Assembly (NCBI GenBank): GCA_902632875.1
Contig: CACPEI010000011.1
Coordinates: 1 to 19,924 of the forward strand
Direction: 5' to 3'
Source of the DNA: an uncultured Pelagibacteraceae bacterium
GTDB taxonomy: Bacteria > Pseudomonadota > Alphaproteobacteria > Pelagibacterales > Pelagibacteraceae
DNA length: 19,924 bases
Positions 15,523 to 19,924 of the stretch are shown here, piece after piece. The notes under the pieces were generated by a model. It did no database searches. It had not been told where the DNA came from and saw only the letters and a list, made by a program, of their open reading frames with translations. Both the position numbers and the translations under genes were made by a program. Position 1 is the stretch's first letter. The number at the start of each line of letters is the position of its first letter.

Positions 15523-16782
15523 TTAATTCAATGAGATTTTTTCAAGATTATTCATATAAGGTCTCAAAACTTTTGGAACTGTAACTGAACCATCTTTTTG
15601 CTGATAATTTTCTAGAATAGCAATCAGAGTTCTGCCAATAGCTAATCCACTTCCATTTAAGGTTCCAACATAAAGCGTTTCCTTTTTTGAATTTTTGTAT
15701 CTAGATTTCATTCGTACAGCTTGAAATGTAGAGCAAGATGAACAAGATGAAATTTCACGATATTTATTTTCTGATGGAAGCCAAACTTCAATATCATAAG
15801 TTTTCTCAGCACTAAAACCCATATCACCACTACATAGAATCATCTTTCTATAAGGTAATTCCAATAAATCTAATATACCTGTTGCACAAGTTGTCATTCT
15901 TTCTAATTCCTCATGACACTTTTCTTGTTCAACTATACTTACCAATTCAACTTTATAAAATTGATGTTGTCTAATCATTCCCTTTGTATCTTTGCCATAA
16001 CTACCTGCTTCTTTTCTGAAGCAAGGTGTTGAAGCAACGAATCTCATGGGTAAAGAGCTATTTTCTACTATCTTGTCCTTTACAATATTAGTTAGTATCA
16101 CCTCGGCAGTTGGGATTAAAAATTTTCTATCTGATCCTTTTTCAAGTTTTACTTCAAATTGATCATTTTCGAATTTAGGAAGTTGGCCTGTACCATACAT
16201 TGTATTATCAGATGCTAGCAATGGTGGTGAAATTTCTAAATATCCATTTTTTAAGATATGAGTATCCAGCATAAAATTTGATAAAGCTCGCTCTAGTAAA
16301 GCTAATTTATTTTTAACAAAAACGAATCTTGCGCCAGTTGTTTTAGATGCAAGATCAAAATCTAACATCTTTAAATTTTCACCTATTTCATAATGAGACT
16401 TTGGTTCAAATTCAAAATTAGGTACTTTGCCAAATTTTCCAATTTCAATATTATCGTTCTCATCTTTTCCGATCGGAACATCTGGATGGGGAACGTTAGG
16501 TAAATTAGATAGAATATTATCCAAATTTTCTTTTACTAATTTTTGTTTCTTTGTTATTTCATCAATTTCTAAGGAAATTTCCTTGGATTTTTCAAACAAA
16601 GATTTGTCTTTGGACTTAGAAATTTCTTTTTTTTCTTTCTCTAAAGTTTCTTTTTTTAAGATTAGTTCTCTATTTTCAACATCTAAATTTTGTATTTTAT
16701 TTAAATCAATTTTTATGGTTCTTTTTTCAATGGCTAACTTAAAGGCTTTAAAATCTTTTCTTATTTCTTTTAAATTATGCAT
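15523..16782 (-). CDS. serS: Seryl-tRNA synthetase
   Basis: Charges tRNA-Ser with serine; class II synthetase, cytoplasmic. The 419 residues match the bacterial family. The first ~100 residues are a Lys/Glu-rich antiparallel coiled coil that grips the long variable arm of tRNA-Ser. It is followed by NLPNVPHPDVPIG, and then the catalytic core: TAEVILTNI, motif 2 FRKEAGSYGKDTKGMIRQHQF with the ATP-binding Arg, SSCSSCSTFQAVRMKSRY, and motif 3 NGSGLAIGRTLIAILENYQ with the class-defining Arg. The start overlaps the end of tatC by 8 nt, so it is likely translated with the tat genes, an arrangement conserved in Alphaproteobacteria. Confidence 0.97.
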   Translation of the reverse strand: MHNLKEIRKDFKAFKLAIEKRTIKIDLNKIQNLDVENRELILKKETLEKEKKEISKSKDKSLFEKSKEISLEIDEITKKQKLVKENLDNILSNLPNVPHPDVPIGKDENDNIEIGKFGKVPNFEFEPKSHYEIGENLKMLDFDLASKTTGARFVFVKNKLALLERALSNFMLDTHILKNGYLEISPPLLASDNTMYGTGQLPKFENDQFEVKLEKGSDRKFLIPTAEVILTNIVKDKIVENSSLPMRFVASTPCFRKEAGSYGKDTKGMIRQHQFYKVELVSIVEQEKCHEELERMTTCATGILDLLELPYRKMILCSGDMGFSAEKTYDIEVWLPSENKYREISSCSSCSTFQAVRMKSRYKNSKKETLYVGTLNGSGLAIGRTLIAILENYQQKDGSVTVPKVLRPYMNNLEKISLN

Positions 16783-17545
16783 CAGAATTTTTTATATTTT
16801 TATTTTCAATAAACTTTACTGAAAATATTGATAATTCATATAATATTAATAATGGAATTGCTAAACCAATTTGCGTAATTGGATCAGGTGGTGTTAGTAA
16901 TGCTGCTGCTGTAAATATAATTACTACAACATATTTTCTTCTTTTTTTTAAAAACTCGGAGTCAACTATGCCTATTCTTGCTAGTAAACTAAGAACGACT
17001 GGTAATTGAAAGCTAATTCCAAATGCAAAAATGAGTTTCATTACTAAAGATAAATATTCATTCACTTTTGCCTCTAGTTGTATGGGTAGATTTGTTGACA
17101 AACCACTACTTTCAAATGATAAAAAAAATTTAATCGCTAATGGCATTATTAAATAATAAACTAAAATTCCCCCAAGAAAAAAAAGTATAGGAGTTAAAAT
17201 TAGGTAGGGTAAAATTGCATTTTTTTCATGTTTGTAAAGTCCAGGTGCAATAAATTTCCAAATTTGCATGAGAATAAATGGGCACGTTACAAAAAAAGCA
17301 GTAAAAAAAGAAACTTTTAAATAAGTTAAAAAAGTTTCTTGTAATGCTGTAAAAATCAATCTTCTATCGACACCATCATTTTTTACCGCTTGGGCATAAG
17401 GATCTACTAAAAAACCATACAAATGCTCTGCAAAAAAATAACATCCAATGAAAAATATTATTAAGAAAATAAAACTGTGTATCAATCTTTTTCTTAATTC
17501 AGCAATATGACTTATGAAGCCACTATCATTTTCATCATGACTCAT
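16775..17545 (-). CDS. tatC: Sec-independent protein translocase TatC
   Basis: The receptor of the twin-arginine translocase, which exports folded proteins. The 256 residues form six membrane helices. Glu16 in HIAELRKRL (13-21) and Glu107 in APGLYKHEKN (100-109) correspond to the two glutamates of E. coli TatC (Glu15, Glu103) that contact the twin-arginine motif. The TM5-6 region carries the TPPDPITQIGLAIPLLILYE block. It overlaps tatB by 11 nt and serS by 8 nt. A predicted substrate, the Tat-lipoprotein M48 protease, is encoded about 14 kb away in the same window. Confidence 0.97.
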   Translation of the reverse strand: MSHDENDSGFISHIAELRKRLIHSFIFLIIFFIGCYFFAEHLYGFLVDPYAQAVKNDGVDRRLIFTALQETFLTYLKVSFFTAFFVTCPFILMQIWKFIAPGLYKHEKNAILPYLILTPILFFLGGILVYYLIMPLAIKFFLSFESSGLSTNLPIQLEAKVNEYLSLVMKLIFAFGISFQLPVVLSLLARIGIVDSEFLKKRRKYVVVIIFTAAALLTPPDPITQIGLAIPLLILYELSIFSVKFIENKNIKNSDA

Positions 17546-17747
17546 CTTTATTTTTCTCTTTTTCTTTTATTTCCTTATCATCAACTTCGATATTTGAGAC
17601 TTCGTTTTGAATATTGTTGATATATTTTTTTGCTGTACCAATCCATGATCCAACTTTTTTTAACATTATAGGAAAATCTTTTGGACCAAGTACAACAATT
17701 GCAATTGCGACAACAATTAAAATCTCAAACCAACCAATTGTAGGCAT
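17535..17747 (-). CDS. tatB: Sec-independent protein translocase TatB
   Basis: TatB binds TatC and helps form the substrate-receptor complex. At 70 residues it is much shorter than E. coli TatB (171) but has the defining parts. MPTIGWFEILIVVAIAIVVLGP (1-22) contains Glu8, the conserved membrane glutamate that separates TatB from TatA, and the Gly-Pro hinge. An amphipathic helix follows with the QNEV element. The tail is a short charged KEKEKNKDES stretch. It starts 5 nt after tatA ends and overlaps the tatC start by 11 nt. Confidence 0.94.
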   Translation of the reverse strand: MPTIGWFEILIVVAIAIVVLGPKDFPIMLKKVGSWIGTAKKYINNIQNEVSNIEVDDKEIKEKEKNKDES

Positions 17748-17752
17748 GTGAT

Positions 17753-17953
17753 TTATTCTTTTTTATTAGTATCTTGATTTTCGTCGGAAATATTTTTGGG
17801 CTCATTATCTTCATTCACATCTGAAGCCATACCCTTTTTAAAACTTTTTATCCCTTTAGCGACATCACCCATTAAACTAGATATTTTACCTCTACCGAAG
17901 AGTAAAACTACAAGTATTACAACAATTGCTATTTGCCAAATTCCAATGCTCAT
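17753..17953 (-). CDS. tatA: Sec-independent protein translocase TatA
   Basis: TatA oligomerises to form or destabilise the membrane path for folded substrates. The 66-residue protein has one N-terminal helix, [23 protein letters not shown], with polar Gln7 at the position equivalent to Gln8 of E. coli TatA. The conserved FG hinge and the amphipathic helix [20 protein letters not shown] follow, then an acidic, asparagine-rich tail. It heads tatABC. A 68-nt spacer with a direct repeat separates it from scpB, so an internal promoter is possible. Confidence 0.95.
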   Translation of the reverse strand: MSIGIWQIAIVVILVVLLFGRGKISSLMGDVAKGIKSFKKGMASDVNEDNEPKNISDENQDTNKKE

Positions 17954-17966
17954 ACAAAACTTATAT

Positions 17967-18003
17967 CCTTTTTATTAATAATTTAAAAGTACCTTTTTAT
18001 TAA
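17967..18003 (-). repeat. 12-nt direct repeat with 25-nt period ahead of tatA
   Basis: TTAATAAAAAGG occurs twice on the minus strand (18003-17992 and 17978-17967), separated by 13 nt. The downstream copy ends 13 nt before the tatA ATG (17953), too far for a usual Shine-Dalgarno. It may be a tandem regulator site (period about 2.4 helical turns) or a chance duplication. Confidence 0.55.
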
Positions 18004-18021
18004 CTTTCTAATATTTCAAAT

Positions 18022-18723
18022 CTATTTTTTATCTTCTGTATCAAGAGTACTACTAAGCATTTCATCAATATTTGAATAAATATTCTCTTTTTTTTCTTCC
18101 TGTTTCTCTTTATAAAATTTTCCAGTCCCAAATACTGCGTTGTCAATATTTGTACTATCAATCAGTCCTGCAGCACCTAATTCATCAACCGTAGGTAAAT
18201 CAGATAATTTCTGGAGGTTGAAATGACTTAAAAAATCGTCTGTCGTTTTATATTGAATTGGTTTTCCCGGCACATCCTTCCTTCCACCTGGCTTTACCCA
18301 ATTGAGTTCCATTAAAATTTCTAGAGTATTAGTACCAAAAGCTACTCCCCTAATTTCCTCTATTTCAGCTCTAGTTACTGGTTGATGGTAAACTATAATT
18401 GCAAGCGTCTCTATTGCTGCTTTAGATAATTTCTTTTCAACTGTTTTTTCTTGGATCATTAACTTTGATAGATGTGGTGAAGTTCTAAAAGACCATTTTT
18501 TAGAAATACATACTAAATTTATACCACGACTCGAATATTCTGTTTGTAACTTCATTAATACTTTTTCAACATCAATTTTTTTTGATATTTTATTACTAAT
18601 AGTCTCGATATCTAAAGGCTCAGCAGCAGCAAAAACTATTGCCTCAATCTCTTTCTCTACAGAGGATAGTTTACTAGGAAATTCTATTATATTATTTTTC
18701 TTTTTTATCTTTTTTTTAATCAT
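18022..18723 (-). CDS. scpB: Segregation and condensation protein B
   Basis: ScpB is the winged-helix kite subunit that, with ScpA, completes the SMC condensin for chromosome compaction and segregation. The 233-residue protein has a lysine-rich N-terminal extension, then EIEAIVFAAAEPLDIETISNKI (first winged helix). The family blocks KLSKAAIETLAIIVYHQPVTRAEIEEIRGV and GRKDVPGKPIQYKTTDDFLSHFNL (second winged helix) follow, then DLPTVDEL. The charged C-terminal tail is poorly conserved in the family. Its start overlaps the end of scpA by 4 nt, so the two are probably made in a fixed ratio. smc is not in the window. Confidence 0.95.
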   Translation of the reverse strand: MIKKKIKKKNNIIEFPSKLSSVEKEIEAIVFAAAEPLDIETISNKISKKIDVEKVLMKLQTEYSSRGINLVCISKKWSFRTSPHLSKLMIQEKTVEKKLSKAAIETLAIIVYHQPVTRAEIEEIRGVAFGTNTLEILMELNWVKPGGRKDVPGKPIQYKTTDDFLSHFNLQKLSDLPTVDELGAAGLIDSTNIDNAVFGTGKFYKEKQEEKKENIYSNIDEMLSSTLDTEDKK

Positions 18724-19460
18724 TTATTTTCCTTGATATAAATATCATCAAACAATTTCGATTGTTTAATTTTTAGATTACCTTCTTTGACAAGCTCCAA
18801 AGATCCAGCAAATATTCCTGCTTGACCAGTTTTTTTATATTTCGAACTGTGTTTGAAATTTTTAGGAATTAAATCATCAAGCTTTTTCCAATCTACTAAT
18901 TTTCCAAAAAAATTTCTAATTGTTTTGATACCTTCTTCTGTTGTAAAAACTGGCAACTTTGGAATATTTATTTTTTGAAAATCTTTGGTCATAATTATAC
19001 TTGAATAAGTCTTTAATAATTCAAATAAATTGATTGAATATTTACTGTTATAAATAGGACTTATCCCTGATTTGCTTCCTCTAGTTCTTATTTCTTTACC
19101 TAGTCTTTTTCTTTTAAGCATTTGTTCAGATAATAGTCTAATAAGTTCAAGTTTTTTTAATTGTAATTTAAGCTTTTCTGCGACCTCATGAATTTTGAAT
19201 TCTTCCTCTGGTGTCCCAGGTAATAATAATTTTGATTTTAAATAAGCTAACCATGTTGCCATTAGTAAATACTCAGATGCAATTTCTAAATTCAATTCTT
19301 GATTGTTTGTTATATAATCATGAAACTGATCAGCTAATTTTGTAATTGATATATCCTCTAAATTTACTTTTTGTGCTTTGGCTAGATCTAATAGAACTTC
19401 TAACGAGCCATTATAATTTTCTATTTCAACTTTAAATAGAGATGAATCACTTTCTATCAT
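18720..19460 (-). CDS. scpA: Segregation and condensation protein A (kleisin)
   Basis: ScpA is the kleisin that bridges the two SMC heads and binds ScpB. The 246 residues have the N-terminal SMC-neck-binding helix region with LDLAKAQKVNLEDISITKLADQF (25-47). The ASEYLLMATWLAYLKSKLLLPG block follows, and a C-terminal winged helix ends the protein (FAGSLELVKEGNLKIKQSKLFDDIYIK). The usual opening FxGPLDLLL is here YNGSLEVLL (16-24), losing the conserved Gly-Pro-Leu-Asp. It starts 9 nt after nagZ ends. Confidence 0.94.
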   Translation of the reverse strand: MIESDSSLFKVEIENYNGSLEVLLDLAKAQKVNLEDISITKLADQFHDYITNNQELNLEIASEYLLMATWLAYLKSKLLLPGTPEEEFKIHEVAEKLKLQLKKLELIRLLSEQMLKRKRLGKEIRTRGSKSGISPIYNSKYSINLFELLKTYSSIIMTKDFQKINIPKLPVFTTEEGIKTIRNFFGKLVDWKKLDDLIPKNFKHSSKYKKTGQAGIFAGSLELVKEGNLKIKQSKLFDDIYIKENK

Positions 19461-19469
19461 TCAATGATA

Positions 19470-19924
19470 TTAGCTTATTATTCTATAAAATTGTGATGTT
19501 TTTTTATGGATAAATTGATTAATTATTGGAGATTCTTTTCCAACAATTTCCATTTCTTTTAAATTTCCATTACAATGTAATACTAGATTACAACCTGCGT
19601 TGAACGCTTTAATTGCATTTTCCTTAAGATTTCCCTTTAAGCTTTTCATCGATAAGTCATCTGAGATTAATATATTTTTAAATCCAATCTTATTCCTAAT
19701 TAATTTAATTAATTTTTTAGAGTGTGTAACAGGATTTTTTTCATCGATTTTTTTAAAAATTATATGTGCTGTCATTGCAAATAAGGTTTTTTTATTTTTA
19801 AAGCTCTTAAAGTCATTTTTAGTCAGATATTTGTTATCTTTATTGATTAGTGGAGTAAAATTATGACTATCAACGCTAGCAAGACCATGGCCGGGTATAT
19901 GTTTAATTACAGTGCCAATTTTAT
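19470..19924 (-). CDS. nagZ: Beta-N-acetylhexosaminidase NagZ, C-terminal part (5' end outside the window)
   Basis: NagZ (glycoside hydrolase family 3) removes N-acetylglucosamine from cytoplasmic muropeptides in cell-wall recycling. The frame stays open to the window edge, so only about 150 C-terminal residues are visible; the internal ATG at 19775 is not the true start. Visible landmarks are KHIPGHGLASVDSH, whose Asp-His pair on a flexible loop is the unusual acid/base of NagZ, then AMTAHI. ILISDDLSMKSLKG follows, with the nucleophile being the first Asp of SDD, and AFNAGCNLVLHCN. The end after SPIINQFIHKKT is of usual extent. It lies 9 nt upstream of scpA, the standard alphaproteobacterial neighbour. 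Confidence 0.93.
   Translation of the reverse strand, partial: KIGTVIKHIPGHGLASVDSHNFTPLINKDNKYLTKNDFKSFKNKKTLFAMTAHIIFKKIDEKNPVTHSKKLIKLIRNKIGFKNILISDDLSMKSLKGNLKENAIKAFNAGCNLVLHCNGNLKEMEIVGKESPIINQFIHKKTSQFYRIIS

Overview
This is a very AT-rich, extremely compact piece of chromosome from what looks like an alphaproteobacterium of the SAR11 (Pelagibacter-like) type. The basis is base composition, minimal spacers, and two gene orders typical of Alphaproteobacteria: uvrA facing ssb-gyrA-coaD-ppiase-tgt, and nagZ-scpA-scpB-tatABC-serS followed by yajC-secD-secF. Genus-level placement is inference. I count only about 570 nt (roughly 3%) outside recognised genes, no gap longer than about 110 nt, and several neighbours overlapping by 4 to 11 nt.

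Layout. (1) 1-1727: the 3' part of recG (+) converges, with overlapping stop codons, on a DUF502 membrane protein gene (-). (2) 1839-2666: a lone M48 metalloprotease with a Tat-type lipoprotein signal (+). (3) 2675-8042, all minus strand: ssb, gyrA, coaD, a secreted cyclophilin-type PPIase and tgt in one tight run, then tRNA-Lys(TTT), which may have its own promoter. (4) 8134-11459, plus strand: uvrA, then a small unknown four-helix membrane protein. (5) 11460-12725: Fe-type superoxide dismutase (-) divergent from a PuuD/urate-oxidase-N-like membrane protein (+). (6) 12722-19924, minus strand: nagZ (partial), scpA, scpB, tatA, tatB, tatC, serS, yajC, secD and secF, combining cell-wall recycling, chromosome segregation, the Tat translocase, seryl-tRNA synthesis and the Sec accessory complex.

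Most genes are housekeeping and collinear with the expected alphaproteobacterial arrangement. I see no phage, insertion sequence, CRISPR array, toxin-antitoxin or defence genes, and no convincing new multi-gene system. The points worth a second look are: two apparent +1 frameshifts at homopolymers, in uvrA (A6 at 9722-9727) and secF (A7 at 12869-12875), each splitting an otherwise well-conserved gene; a Tgt that has lost two of the three cysteines of its structural zinc site while keeping the catalytic residues; absence of queA from the position next to tgt where it is often found, and of surE/pcm between serS and yajC; candidate leaderless or near-leaderless promoters; a perfect 20-nt A/T palindrome over a candidate -10; and a 12-nt direct repeat with 25-nt period ahead of tatA.
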